A DNA stretch of 64,000 nucleotides from Promicromonospora iranensis (GTDB taxonomy: Bacteria; Actinomycetota; Actinomycetes; Actinomycetales; Cellulomonadaceae), in contig NZ_JAJQQP010000008.1 in NCBI RefSeq assembly GCF_028994805.1, forward strand, positions 255,305 through 319,304, in the 5' to 3' direction. The position numbers and the translations under genes were made by a program. The stretch's first letter is position 1. Each line of letters starts with the position of its first letter. Positions 50,468 to 59,149 of this stretch are shown here, piece after piece. Under the pieces are notes generated by a model. It made no database searches and was not told the origin of the DNA. It was given only the letters and a program-made list of their open reading frames with translations.

Positions 50468-51032
50468 GTCCGCGCCCCCATGCCTGGTCCTGGGCTGCCA
50501 GGGCGAGCCCGGCGAGCATCGCGCCGGACAGGCCGAAGGCGAGGTCGGCGATCGTGTCCGAGTATCCGACGTCGATTCCTTCGTCGAGGTAGGTGTGGCC
50601 GACCCACTCGCCGAGCTCCCACACGATCGCACTCAGCGCGCCGATCGCGCTGGTGATCGCGACCAGTCCGGCCTTCGCTCGCCGGGGGTGCGCACCCACC
50701 TCCAGCATCTGCCCGCGGGTCATGATGATGACACCGACGACTGCGACGAGGCCGGTGCACACCGCGTGGACGAGGAGATCGAGCCACGGGACGGCTTCGT
50801 ACCATCCGAGCTGGGACGCCCATGCCGCGAGCAGGAGGCTGGAACCGAAGCAGAGGTCGAGGGCAGCCGGCAGGCGCAGGAACCTCGGGACGAGGACTCC
50901 GCCCAGGACGAGGAAGAACAACGCGCCCGCGACGCTTCCGAAAGTCACGATGCCGACGGCGAGGCTGCCGACTGCCGCGGCACGCACCACGTCGCCCGGC
51001 ACGAGGCGGCGTTCGGCGGTACGACGAGGCAC
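50457..51032 (-). CDS. Membrane protein, YjdF/DUF2238-like
   Basis: A 191-residue protein with about six hydrophobic segments. The last third, VWELGEWVGHTYLDEGIDVG followed by YSDTIADLAFGLSG, resembles the E-x-x-E-W and D-T-x-x-D-L motifs of YjdF-type membrane proteins; the match is from memory and moderate. The start is GTG 51032 with GGAGGG close upstream. It leads a two-gene unit with the glycosyltransferase. Confidence 0.6.
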   Translation of the reverse strand: MPRRTAERRLVPGDVVRAAAVGSLAVGIVTFGSVAGALFFLVLGGVLVPRFLRLPAALDLCFGSSLLLAAWASQLGWYEAVPWLDLLVHAVCTGLVAVVGVIIMTRGQMLEVGAHPRRAKAGLVAITSAIGALSAIVWELGEWVGHTYLDEGIDVGYSDTIADLAFGLSGAMLAGLALAAQDQAWGRGHDI

Positions 51033-51236
51033 GGGCCCTCCGGCAAGGATCGGGACGACGGTCCTCCAGTGTCACCCTGCGCCCGACCACACGCACGATC
51101 GCCTGCACCGCGAGCTCGGCTGCGGTGACACTGCCCGCGTCCGTGATCAAGAGGCTGCCGCCCCGTACGGCCGGACGGCGACCCTCCGTCGACGCCCGAG
51201 GCGCTCGGCCTTGCGGCTCAAGCAACGTGAGGTCCC

Positions 51237-52304
51237 ATGGTGGGACGCATGAACACCACGGACGAGAACCTGTACCCCATCGGCGACGTCGCGCACCGGA
51301 CCGGTCTGAGCGTGAGCGCCATCCGCTTCTACGCCGACGAAGGAATCGTCGCCCCCACGGACGTGACCGCCTCGGGTCACCGCCTCTACGGCCTGCAGGC
51401 CATCGCCGAGCTCGACTTCATCCGCACGCTGCGCGAGCTGGGCACCGGGCTGGAACAGATCCGCCAGGTCCTGACCGGTGAGAGCACTCTCCGGCAGCTC
51501 CTCGCCGACCATCTGGACGTCGTCGAACGACAGGAACGTGACCTGCGCCTTCGGCGCTCCGTCCTGCGGGCGCTCGTGGGTCAGGAGGACCCCGCGGAAC
51601 GGATCGATCTCATGACCCAGCTGGTGACGATGCCGGACGGCGAGCGCGAACGGTTGATCGCTGACTTCTGGCGGGAGGTGAGCGCCGGCCTCCCTGCGGG
51701 CGTCGCGGACCGCATGCGCCGGGTGCGGCCGCGGCTCCCCGGCGACCCGACGGCGGCGCAGCTGGAGGCCTGGATCACCCTGGCCGAGCTGCTGGAGGAT
51801 GCCGAGTTCCGTAGCGCGTGCCGCTCCTACCTGGTGGAGACGTATGCCACCGGTCCTGGGGCTGTGGTCTCCGGTCCGCAGGTCCAGAGCTTCATCGCAT
51901 CCGCCGGCGAGGACGTGATGCCGAAGCTCATCGCGGCGCACGCCAGCGGGCTCGTGCCCGACGACCCGCACGTTCGAGAGCTCGCGGCACGGTTCGTGCA
52001 GCAGTGCGCGGAGGCTCTGGGCGTCCGGCCGGACGACGGGCTGTGGGAGCGCATCGCGTCCGGGTTTCCGCACGTCGGCCGTGTTCTGCACGAGGCGCTG
52101 CACCATCCGGACTACGAGGCGACGCACGGGCGGTATCTCTCCCTGGTCGCCACGATCAACGGGGAGGCGGCACCCGACGCAGAGCTCGAAGCGGCCTCGA
52201 GCCCTGACGCGGGCCCGGCGGGCGAGGCGATCCTGGACAACCTCGGTCCCTGGCTGTCAGAAGCCGTCCTCGCCGCGAAGCCGGAGCGCTCCCGGGCCGG
52301 GTGA
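51237..52304 (+). CDS. MerR-family transcriptional regulator
   Basis: A 355-residue regulator. The MerR HTH is YPIGDVAHRTGLSVSAIRFY followed by the ADEGIV wing and a long helix (LRELGTGLEQIRQVL). The C-terminal 230 residues are helical, larger than the usual metal- or drug-sensing part, and I recognise no ligand domain. The start is ATG 51237 or ATG 51249; GTGAGG precedes. A short dyad CTCA-N7-TGAG lies immediately before the start (51218-51232) and may be its own operator. Confidence 0.82.
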   Translation: MVGRMNTTDENLYPIGDVAHRTGLSVSAIRFYADEGIVAPTDVTASGHRLYGLQAIAELDFIRTLRELGTGLEQIRQVLTGESTLRQLLADHLDVVERQERDLRLRRSVLRALVGQEDPAERIDLMTQLVTMPDGERERLIADFWREVSAGLPAGVADRMRRVRPRLPGDPTAAQLEAWITLAELLEDAEFRSACRSYLVETYATGPGAVVSGPQVQSFIASAGEDVMPKLIAAHASGLVPDDPHVRELAARFVQQCAEALGVRPDDGLWERIASGFPHVGRVLHEALHHPDYEATHGRYLSLVATINGEAAPDAELEAASSPDAGPAGEAILDNLGPWLSEAVLAAKPERSRAG

Positions 52305-52335
52305 ATGCCCGGGTGAGTGTCCGGGTGTGTGCCGG

Positions 52336-52602
52336 TTACACGTCCGGGACGCTGATGAGGGAGAGGGTGGTGCGGCTCTTGCCCGGAGCCGGCTCGAAGT
52401 ACGGGGCGAGTACGTCCAGCAGCCCGGCGCTGATCGCTTCGGCGTCGTTCTCGTCCACGTAGAGCGCGAGCTGGCGGTAGTTGAGCTGCTCGTTCCGGCT
52501 GTGCAGCGCCGCTCTCGCACGACGCTCAGGTAGCCGGCATCGATGAGCGCGGCGACGTGCCGGTACAGCGTGGTCGAGGTCTCCGGCGCGGCGACGCGTC
52601 AC
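52336..52602 (-). pseudogene. Remnant of an ArsR-like HTH regulator (truncated, frameshifted)
   Basis: One frame near 52590-52510 reads PETSTTLYRHVAALIDAGYL then SVVRERR, a typical recognition helix and wing. After about 52510 the protein-like sequence continues in another frame (EQLNYRQLALYVDENDAEAI, GLLDVLAPYFEPAPGKSRTT) to a TAA at 52336. So the gene has at least one frameshift, and its N terminus is missing because the gamma-glutamyltransferase gene begins at the same point. Confidence 0.6.
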
Positions 52603-54311
52603 CTGCCGGCGCTGCCCACCACGAAGCCAGCCGAACGCCGCTCGTCGGCGAAGCCGCTCACCCTGGCCTCGTCCCAGCTGATGGCGAGCGCCTGGACGGA
52701 GCCGTAGGTGGACCTGGCCGCCTCGTCGGTCACGACGACGTCGTAGCCCAGCCCGCGTGCGGCGTCGGCGAGCTGTGGGGTCTCCAGGCGGAGCTCGCCG
52801 TCGGTCAGCAGGAAGCGGCCGGCGCGGACGGCGGTCTCCAGCGGCTGGTCGTGCAAGGCCCAGCGCGTGACGACGTCGGCGATGGTGCTGGGTATCTGGC
52901 GGCCACCCGGGGTGCCGATCACGAGCACGGGCCGTCGCCTCGCGTCGAGCAGCATGGTGGGTGAGCTCCAGGTGACGGAGCGGCGTCCGGGTTCCGGTCG
53001 GTTCGCTTCGTCGTGGCCGATGCTGCCGAACCGCTCGAGCTGGTTGTTGAGGAAGAATCCCGCGACGTACTGTCCGCTGCCCCAGTAGTTCGTGATGGTG
53101 TTGGTCATCGAGACAGCCGCGCCGTCGGCGTCGACGACGGAGATGTGGGTGGTGTTGGGCGCGCCCTCGTAGCCACTGGCTGCGGCCGACCTCCTGCTCG
53201 TCTCGGCGGCGTCCGGCAGACTCGCGGCGATCCGGGCGTTCCGTGCCGGGTCGGTGAGGCGCCCCACCGGGACGTCCACGAAGCGTGGGTCGCCGAAGTG
53301 CTGCTGCACGGAGGTGTCGGCGACGTGCCAGGCGCGGGACAGGATGTCGATGTGCTCGGGCGAGTCGGGGTCGACTGCCCCGATGCCGGCGGCCTCCGCG
53401 ATCTGCACCATCTGGATGACGGCGGCGCCGGGCAGTGCCGGCGCCCCCGACAGCATCGTGAGGTCTCCTACCTGGCCGGCGGCGGGCTCGGAGACATCGA
53501 CCTCGTAGGCGGCGAGGGACTGGCTGTCCAGTCCCGGTACGTCTGCCAGGGTCCGGGAGAGGCTGCCGGTGTAGAGGGAGTCGGGGCCTTCGTCGGCAAG
53601 GGTGCGCATGGTCGCGGCGAGCTCCGTCTGGGTGAGCAGGTCGCCGGCCTGGAGAGGCGTGCCGTCGTCACGCCGGAAGTGCGGCAGCGGCGCGGTGACG
53701 TCCGGGCCCGGGTATCCGTTGATCTGGGAGGCGAGGTAGCGCGAGACCGGCGCACCGGACCGGGCGATCTCGATCGCGGGCTGGAGCAGGTCGGACCAGG
53801 GCAGGCTTCCGTGGTTCCGGTGCAGTGCCTCCATCCCCGCGACGAACCCGAGCACTCCCGTGCCGCTGTCAGGGATCTGACCGGCCTGGTTGACCACCTC
53901 GCGGTACTCGTAGTTCTCCGCGTTCCCGTCGGCGACGACTATCGCGACGCCTCCGCCGCCGATGCCCGAGCTGGCGGGCTGCATGACGGCGTCCGCGAAC
54001 GCCGCTGCGATCGCGGCATCCACCGCGGTGCCGCCACGCTCGAGCATCTGTGCGCCGGCCTCGGCGGCGAGCGGGTGGCCGGCGCTCACCCCGTGTTCAC
54101 GCAGCCCGGGCGCGGAGGCCGTCTCCGAGGGGGAGGGCGCGGGTCCCGACGGGGAGGGCGAGGGCTCAGCGGGGGAGACCGATGCGGTCGGTGACCGGCT
54201 CGGCCCGGGCGGGGGCGGCGCCGCCGTGCAGGCGCTGAGTGCCACGACGGCCACGGCGGCAGCCGCGAACGCCGTGATGCTGCCTGGCTTCGTGCTCTGG
54301 TCGTTTCTCAC
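52599..54311 (-). CDS. ggt: Gamma-glutamyltransferase lipoprotein
   Basis: A 570-residue Ntn-hydrolase. The protein has a lipobox (VVALSAC) and a Pro/Ser-rich linker (about 30-65). The family features GHPLAAEAGAQMLERGGTAV, the SGIGGGGVAIV turn and the nucleophile Thr in PNTTHISVVDADGAAVSMTN are present; the mature enzyme should self-cleave before TTH. It would hydrolyse or transpeptidate gamma-glutamyl amides such as glutathione analogues at the cell surface. Start is GTG 54311, sharing 4 nt (GTGA) with the upstream gene. Function on mycothiol conjugates is possible but unproven. Confidence 0.85.
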   Translation of the reverse strand: MRNDQSTKPGSITAFAAAAVAVVALSACTAAPPPPGPSRSPTASVSPAEPSPSPSGPAPSPSETASAPGLREHGVSAGHPLAAEAGAQMLERGGTAVDAAIAAAFADAVMQPASSGIGGGGVAIVVADGNAENYEYREVVNQAGQIPDSGTGVLGFVAGMEALHRNHGSLPWSDLLQPAIEIARSGAPVSRYLASQINGYPGPDVTAPLPHFRRDDGTPLQAGDLLTQTELAATMRTLADEGPDSLYTGSLSRTLADVPGLDSQSLAAYEVDVSEPAAGQVGDLTMLSGAPALPGAAVIQMVQIAEAAGIGAVDPDSPEHIDILSRAWHVADTSVQQHFGDPRFVDVPVGRLTDPARNARIAASLPDAAETSRRSAAASGYEGAPNTTHISVVDADGAAVSMTNTITNYWGSGQYVAGFFLNNQLERFGSIGHDEANRPEPGRRSVTWSSPTMLLDARRRPVLVIGTPGGRQIPSTIADVVTRWALHDQPLETAVRAGRFLLTDGELRLETPQLADAARGLGYDVVVTDEAARSTYGSVQALAISWDEARVSGFADERRSAGFVVGSAGR

Positions 54312-55423
54312 TGTTGCCGGGTCCTTCCGGAGATCTGTGCGGTCTGGAGGCGGTCCCGCGCCGGCGTCCTGCGTGGGCGGAGCCAGGTCCGGCGCAGGAG
54401 CCGTTCGAGCGGGCCGGGGCTGCCCGTCCTCTGCCAGAGCACGGCCACGGCGAGCACGACGGTCACGAACACGGCGCTGACGAGGACTCCCTGCTCGAAC
54501 GAGAAGCCCCGCACGGGCTTGATGAGGGCGAGGACGACGAAGTGGAGCACGTAGAGGGTCAGAGAGATGCGGCCGCACGCGACCAGCCAGCCGAGGACCG
54601 CTGACCGGCCCGACCGATGCAGGACGAGCGAGCAAGCGGCCACCACCGCGACTGCTCCGCCGATGCTGCTGGCCAGCCACAGCGGCATCTGGCCGTGCGC
54701 GGCGCCGGTCAGCAGCCGCCAGGGGCCCCGGTCGGCACCCGGACCGATGAGCGCGTACATGAGCTGGGAGGCGGCGAGGGCTACCACCATGACGGAGGCG
54801 CCCCCGACCGCGAGCCGGCGCAGCACCACCGTGTCGGTCAGGTCGAGCCGGGCGACGCACAGGCCGGCGACGAACGGTACGGTCCAGCTCGCCAGCGGGT
54901 ACCGGCCGGTCAGGGTGAGTGAACGCACGGCTTCCCACGGCCTCGTGCCAAGGGTGACCGGTCCGCTCGCGCGGAGGGCGGGCCAGGCCATCTCGTGCGC
55001 GACGACGGCGGCCGGCCCGGCGAGCAGGAGCACGACGCCGACACCCAGCAGGACTCGCGAGGGCAGGCGCCACAGCAGCGGAGCCAGCAGGAACAGGACG
55101 GCATAGGTGGGCAGGATGACGTTGACCTGGTCCGTCAGCTCCTGGAGCGCGACTCCTCCAGTGAAGAGGAGGGCTGCGCGCCACGTGGCGGTCGACCACC
55201 GCTCGCTCCGGGGCTGCCGGCTGAGCAGGTATCCCGTGCCGATGCCGGCCACGACGACGAAGAGCACGGACGCTCGCCCGTAGGGCAGCAGGTATAGACG
55301 CTGGAGGATCGACTGCGAGCCCACCGGCCCGACGTTGACGACGATCATCCCGACGAGCGCGAGACCGCGCGCCGCGTCAAGACCGACGAGCCGAGGGTGG
55401 CCGGCTCCAGCCGCCGTCCTCAC
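54308..55423 (-). CDS. Multi-pass membrane acyltransferase-like protein (DUF418/DUF1624 type)
   Basis: A 371-residue membrane protein. The opening LVGLDAARGLALVGMIVVNV and the later CGRISLTLYVLHFVV match DUF418/DUF1624-type membrane proteins, related to heparan-N-acetyltransferase. About ten hydrophobic segments are visible. It is coupled to ggt by a 4-nt overlap, so the two probably act on the same outer-surface substrate. Confidence 0.7.
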   Translation of the reverse strand: MRTAAGAGHPRLVGLDAARGLALVGMIVVNVGPVGSQSILQRLYLLPYGRASVLFVVVAGIGTGYLLSRQPRSERWSTATWRAALLFTGGVALQELTDQVNVILPTYAVLFLLAPLLWRLPSRVLLGVGVVLLLAGPAAVVAHEMAWPALRASGPVTLGTRPWEAVRSLTLTGRYPLASWTVPFVAGLCVARLDLTDTVVLRRLAVGGASVMVVALAASQLMYALIGPGADRGPWRLLTGAAHGQMPLWLASSIGGAVAVVAACSLVLHRSGRSAVLGWLVACGRISLTLYVLHFVVLALIKPVRGFSFEQGVLVSAVFVTVVLAVAVLWQRTGSPGPLERLLRRTWLRPRRTPARDRLQTAQISGRTRQQ

Positions 55424-55570
55424 AGCAGCGAGCTCGCAGGGCCGGTGCGGCGTGCGCGTACATCTGGCCGCGACGCCTCCGGATTGCCTCTGCGCTTCAC
55501 CTCCTTAAGACGCGGCTCGCCCATGATTCGTTGAGTGCGGACCGCGACTCGTGTCAAAGAAGCGGGTGGT

Positions 55571-56281
55571 TCAGCTCCCAGAGCGGGTGCAGCAGCCGTC
55601 GGCACAGCCGGCGGAGGGGCTCGCGTCCGTGGTGAGGAGAGCCTGGGCCGGGCTGCAGCAGGCGTCGCCACGCCAGGCCTCGATGCCCTCCTTGACCGCG
55701 ACACCCGCGATGACGAGCGCTGCCAGGGGGTCGGCCCAGGTCCAGCCGAGCGTGGAGTTGAGCAGCAGCCCGACCAGGAGCACCGCGGACAGGTAGGTGC
55801 ACAGCAGCGTCTGCTTGGAGTCCGCCACGGCGGACGCCGAGCCCAGCTCGCGTCCCGTGCGACGCTCGAACCAGGACAGGAACGGCATGATGACCAGGCT
55901 CACGGACGCCAGGACGATACCGACCGTCGAATGGTCGGGCTCGGCGGCGCCCAGCAGGGTACGTGCGGCGTCCACGGTGACGAACAGCGCCAGGCCGAAG
56001 AACGACAGCGCGATGACGCGCATCGTGACCCGCTCGCGCCGGTGCGGGTCAGGGGCGGCGAACTGCCACGCGACCGCGGCGGCGGACAGGACCTCGACGA
56101 CGGAGTCCAGGCCGAAGCCGACGAGTGCCGCCGACGACGCCATGCGACCGGCGGTGATCGCCACCACCGCCTCGATCACGTTGTAGGTGATGGTCGCCGC
56201 GACGATCCAGCGGACGCGGCGTTCCAGCACGTACCGGCGGTCCGGGGTCGGGGGGCGGGACCCGAGGCTGATGGTGGTCAT
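55571..56281 (-). CDS. CDF-like cation transporter with Cys-rich tail
   Basis: A 236-residue transporter with about six helices. SSAALVGFGLDSVVEVLSA near residue 50 is typical of short CDF-related efflux proteins, with the metal-site Asp in GLDSVVE. The C terminus ends in DACCSPAQALLTTDASPSA then GCADGCC, with five cysteines that could bind a thiophilic metal. The ATG overlaps the stop of the upstream CmtR-type sensor, so it is probably the efflux partner of a Cd/Pb-responsive switch. Confidence 0.8.
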   Translation of the reverse strand: MTTISLGSRPPTPDRRYVLERRVRWIVAATITYNVIEAVVAITAGRMASSAALVGFGLDSVVEVLSAAAVAWQFAAPDPHRRERVTMRVIALSFFGLALFVTVDAARTLLGAAEPDHSTVGIVLASVSLVIMPFLSWFERRTGRELGSASAVADSKQTLLCTYLSAVLLVGLLLNSTLGWTWADPLAALVIAGVAVKEGIEAWRGDACCSPAQALLTTDASPSAGCADGCCTRSGS

Positions 56282-56670
56282 GAGCAGGTGCACCCCTCGG
56301 GCGAGCAGCAGGTCGGGTCGACGGTCACGACGAGCTTCAGCAGGTCGGCCAGCGCAGGGGCCAGGTGCGGGTCGGCGAGCCGGTACCAGGTCCGTCGTCC
56401 CTCCGGGATGGCCTCCACGAGACCGCAGCCGCGCAGGCACGCGAGCTGGTTGGACATCACCTGCCGCGAGACGCCCAGCGCGCTGGCCAGGTCCGACGGG
56501 AACGCGGGCGCCTCGCGCAGCGTCAGCATGATCCGCGCCCGGGTCTCGTCCGACAGTGCGTGTCCGAGCCGCGCGAGCGCCGCGGTGTGCGTCAGTGTCA
56601 CCGACTCTCGAGTCGGTGCCGTGATCGGTTCGCTGGTCGTCTCCACCGACCTGACAGTACACGAAAGCAT
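56278..56670 (-). CDS. cmtR: CmtR-type ArsR-family Cd/Pb sensor
   Basis: A 130-residue ArsR protein. The N-terminal MLSC resembles the MLTC start of mycobacterial CmtR. The HTH is PSDLASALGVSRQVMSNQLA, and it is followed by CLRGCGLVEA, the two cysteines that bind Cd/Pb in CmtR. A C-terminal TCCSPEGCTCS provides further Cys ligands. The ATG at 56670 lies inside a palindrome, so I treat it as the start of an autoregulated, possibly leaderless gene; a GTG at 56646 is the alternative. Overlaps the transporter gene by 4 nt. Confidence 0.85.
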   Translation of the reverse strand: MLSCTVRSVETTSEPITAPTRESVTLTHTAALARLGHALSDETRARIMLTLREAPAFPSDLASALGVSRQVMSNQLACLRGCGLVEAIPEGRRTWYRLADPHLAPALADLLKLVVTVDPTCCSPEGCTCS

Positions 56671-56680
56671 GTACTGTCAG
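56651..56680 (-). promoter_or_regulatory. Palindromic operator over the cmtR start codon
   Basis: CTGACAGTACA (56651-56661) and TGTACTGTCAG (56670-56680) are 11-bp exact arms separated by 8 nt. The cmtR ATG is complementary to 56668-56670, in the spacer edge. A repressor bound here would block both initiation and RNA synthesis across the start. Such short palindromes are typical ArsR operators. Confidence 0.75.
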
Positions 56681-56720
56681 AGGGCGCGCTGCTCACGGGA
56701 CGGTGCGAAGCAGCTCTCGA

Positions 56721-57599
56721 TCAGCGCGCGGTCTCGGGGCGAAAATGACCGACCAGCGCCCGCGCGAGCGCCGCCGGGTTCTCCTCGGCGACGTGGTGCC
56801 CGGAGTCGATGCCGAACCCGTCCACGTCGTCCGCCCATGCGCGCCAAATGTCCAGGGGGTCGCCGTACAGGTCCTCGAGGTCGTCCTGGAGCGACCACAG
56901 CACCCGGAGGGGCGCGGTGACGCGCCGGCCGGCCGCACGGTCCGCCTCCTCGTGCGCCCGGTCCACCGAGAGGCCGGCCCGGTAGTCCTCCAGCATCGCG
57001 CGCACCACCTCGGGATGAGCGACCGCGTCCATGAGCTCGGCGTGGTTCTCGGCTCCCATGGCGGCGGGGTCCGCCTTGCTGCCGTACCAGGCGGCAGGAT
57101 CGGGGTTGATCACGCGCTCGGGGATGTCCGGCTGGGCGAAGAAGAACCAGTGCCACCAGCGGGTGGCGAACGTCGCGTCCGCCCGGCGGAGGTGCTCGCT
57201 GAGGGGTATGCAGTCGATCAGGGCCAGCCGCTCCACCGCCTGCGCGTGGTCGAGAGCGAGCCGGAGCGCGACGTAGCTGCCGCGGTCATGGCCCGCCAGG
57301 CAGAACCGCTCGTGGCCCAGCTGCCGCATGACCGTGAGCATGTCACGGGCGACCGCTCGCTTCGAGTGGGCGGAGTGGTCGGGGACGGCGTCGGGACCTC
57401 GCGACCTCCCGTAGCCACGAAGGTCGGGGCACACGACGGAGAAGCCCGCCTCGACGAGCCGGGGAGCCACCCGGTGCCAGGTCGCCGACGTCCGCGGATG
57501 GCCGTGGAGGAGCAGGACGGGCGGGCCCGACCCGCCGTGCCGGACGAAGATCGACGCCTCACCGGTCAGGACACGCTCCGTCGTGAATCCAGCGAACAC
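56721..57599 (-). CDS. Alpha/beta hydrolase, haloacetate (fluoroacetate) dehalogenase type
   Basis: A 292-residue hydrolase. VVCPDLRGYGRSR, the nucleophile Asp in LAGHDRGSYVALRL and the catalytic His in DSGHHVAEENP match the dehalogenase branch. The cap has WWHWFFFAQPDIPERV and AAWYGSKADP, where the His, Trp and Tyr bind the halide in fluoroacetate dehalogenases. An epoxide-hydrolase-like role is the alternative. The start at 57599 gives the expected MFAGFTTERV opening. It is divergent from a GNAT gene. Confidence 0.8.
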   Translation of the reverse strand: MFAGFTTERVLTGEASIFVRHGGSGPPVLLLHGHPRTSATWHRVAPRLVEAGFSVVCPDLRGYGRSRGPDAVPDHSAHSKRAVARDMLTVMRQLGHERFCLAGHDRGSYVALRLALDHAQAVERLALIDCIPLSEHLRRADATFATRWWHWFFFAQPDIPERVINPDPAAWYGSKADPAAMGAENHAELMDAVAHPEVVRAMLEDYRAGLSVDRAHEEADRAAGRRVTAPLRVLWSLQDDLEDLYGDPLDIWRAWADDVDGFGIDSGHHVAEENPAALARALVGHFRPETAR

Positions 57600-57686
57600 A
57601 CGTCGAGGCTATCCGAGGGGTCACGGGCCGCGCGGGACGGGTGCGCTCCCGCTGGCGCTCGACGGGGTGCCTGTACCGTCGCCGCC

Positions 57687-58226
57687 ATGGAAAGCCCCAG
57701 CGCGCACGGGCGGGAGATCCTGCTCGAGACCGATCGGCTCGTCCTGCGCCCCTGGCGGGTGTCCGAGGCTGCGGTGCAGCGCGAGATGTGGACCGAGCGT
57801 GATCCACGCGTTCCCCCGCACCGCCGGATCGACGCCGCCGGCCGCCCCACGGTCGAGGAGATCGAGGGCTGGATCCGCAGCGCGCCGCGCTCGGACTCCC
57901 TCGGGCTGCCGGCCGTGGAGCGCAAGGGAGCCGGCGACGTCGTCGGCTACTGCGGCCTGATCGCCAACCGCCAGGGACCCGACGACGAGCCGGAGCTGGC
58001 GTTCGAGCTGCTGCGCAGGTTCTGGGGTCAGGGGTACGCGACGGAGGCCGCGCAGGCGGTGCTCGGTCGGGCGCGGACGTCGGGTTACCGGCGTCTGTGG
58101 GCGACGGTCCGGGACTGGAACGCTGCCTCTCGGGGCGTCCTGGCGAAGCTCGGGTTCGTCGAGACCGGGCGCATCGAACCTGACGAGGTCCACGGGGACT
58201 CGCTGTACCTGATGAAGCGGCTGTGA
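57687..58226 (+). CDS. GNAT acetyltransferase
   Basis: A 179-residue RimJ/RimL-like acetyltransferase. ILLETDRLVLRPWRVSEAAV is the usual start, GYCGLI/ELAFELLRRFWGQGYATEA the acetyl-CoA loop, and NAASRGVLAKLGFVETGRIE the C-terminal signature. The frame extends upstream but the ATG at 57687 is the sensible start. Substrate unknown. Confidence 0.85.
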   Translation: MESPSAHGREILLETDRLVLRPWRVSEAAVQREMWTERDPRVPPHRRIDAAGRPTVEEIEGWIRSAPRSDSLGLPAVERKGAGDVVGYCGLIANRQGPDDEPELAFELLRRFWGQGYATEAAQAVLGRARTSGYRRLWATVRDWNAASRGVLAKLGFVETGRIEPDEVHGDSLYLMKRL

Positions 58227-58308
58227 CCGATCGGTTGCCTCGGCCCATGGCCGCACCGACGGCGGCCAGACGCCGAGTCGCTGCTCGGCGTCGTGCTCCT
58301 CGAGGCCG

Positions 58309-58980
58309 TCACTTGCCGACGCGGTCCTCAGGTCGCGCGTCGTCAGAGACAACCAGGGCGCGCAGAACGCACTCGGCCACCTCGCGTTGCGTCACGTTGC
58401 GATGCCGGGAGGCGGACTCGAGGATCCGTCTCGCCTCGTCCTCCGCGCAGTCGTTGGTCTGCATGATCGCGCCGATCGCACGCTCGATCGTGATCGTGTC
58501 GGACATCTGGCTGTAGTAGCCGGCCGCGCCGTCCTCGAGCTCGGCCAGGCCGAGGTGGAGGCGCACCATGGCCGCGGTGAGCTGCGCGTAACCGTCGGCT
58601 GCGGCGAGCAGCTCGGGCGTCCACGGGTCGGGCGACCGCGAGTAGAGGTTCAGTGCCACGGCGATGTGGTCGTTCACGGCCGCGGGGACCGCCAGCGCGG
58701 AGACGAAGCCTTCACGGGTTGCTTGCTCACGCCATGCGTTCCACCCGCTCTTCTCGGTGATCGCCGGCACGACGTGGACGGACAGCTGGTCCATGGCATC
58801 GATGCACGGCCCGCTGTCGGCGAGGGACTCGGCCCGGTCGCATCGCGCGGCGGCGCCGCTGCTGCTGCCCGCGCGGACCGCCAGCCCGTGCTGGCGCACG
58901 GTGATGCTGGCCTCGATCTCGGCGCCGAGCACGGTCGCGGCACGCCGCGCCAGCTCGTACGGGAAGGTTGAGATGCTCAT
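58309..58980 (-). CDS. GAF-ANTAR regulator
   Basis: A 223-residue protein. The N-terminal 140 residues are a degenerate GAF sensor (ESLADSGPCIDAMDQLSVHV, GFVSALAVPAAVNDHIAVAL). The C-terminal 70 residues are an ANTAR RNA-binding domain (TIERAIGAIMQTNDCAEDEA, then RRILESASRHRNVTQREVA). ANTAR proteins bind paired hairpins near terminators and cause antitermination; no phosphorylation module is present, so the GAF domain is the likely sensor. I start at ATG 58980. Confidence 0.85.
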   Translation of the reverse strand: MSISTFPYELARRAATVLGAEIEASITVRQHGLAVRAGSSSGAAARCDRAESLADSGPCIDAMDQLSVHVVPAITEKSGWNAWREQATREGFVSALAVPAAVNDHIAVALNLYSRSPDPWTPELLAAADGYAQLTAAMVRLHLGLAELEDGAAGYYSQMSDTITIERAIGAIMQTNDCAEDEARRILESASRHRNVTQREVAECVLRALVVSDDARPEDRVGK

Positions 58981-59149
58981 CGCATCGATCCCCTCTGTGA
59001 ACGACGTCGGCGCGCGAGCTCGCTGGGGCACCGGCACGGCCAACCGTGGTCGGGGAGCGGCACATGATCGCTCCGCTCTCCACGGTACGCGGTCTCGGAT
59101 CGCGCCGCGGCAGGGCCCTGTGATCGGTGCCGGAGGCAGGAGCCGTACG

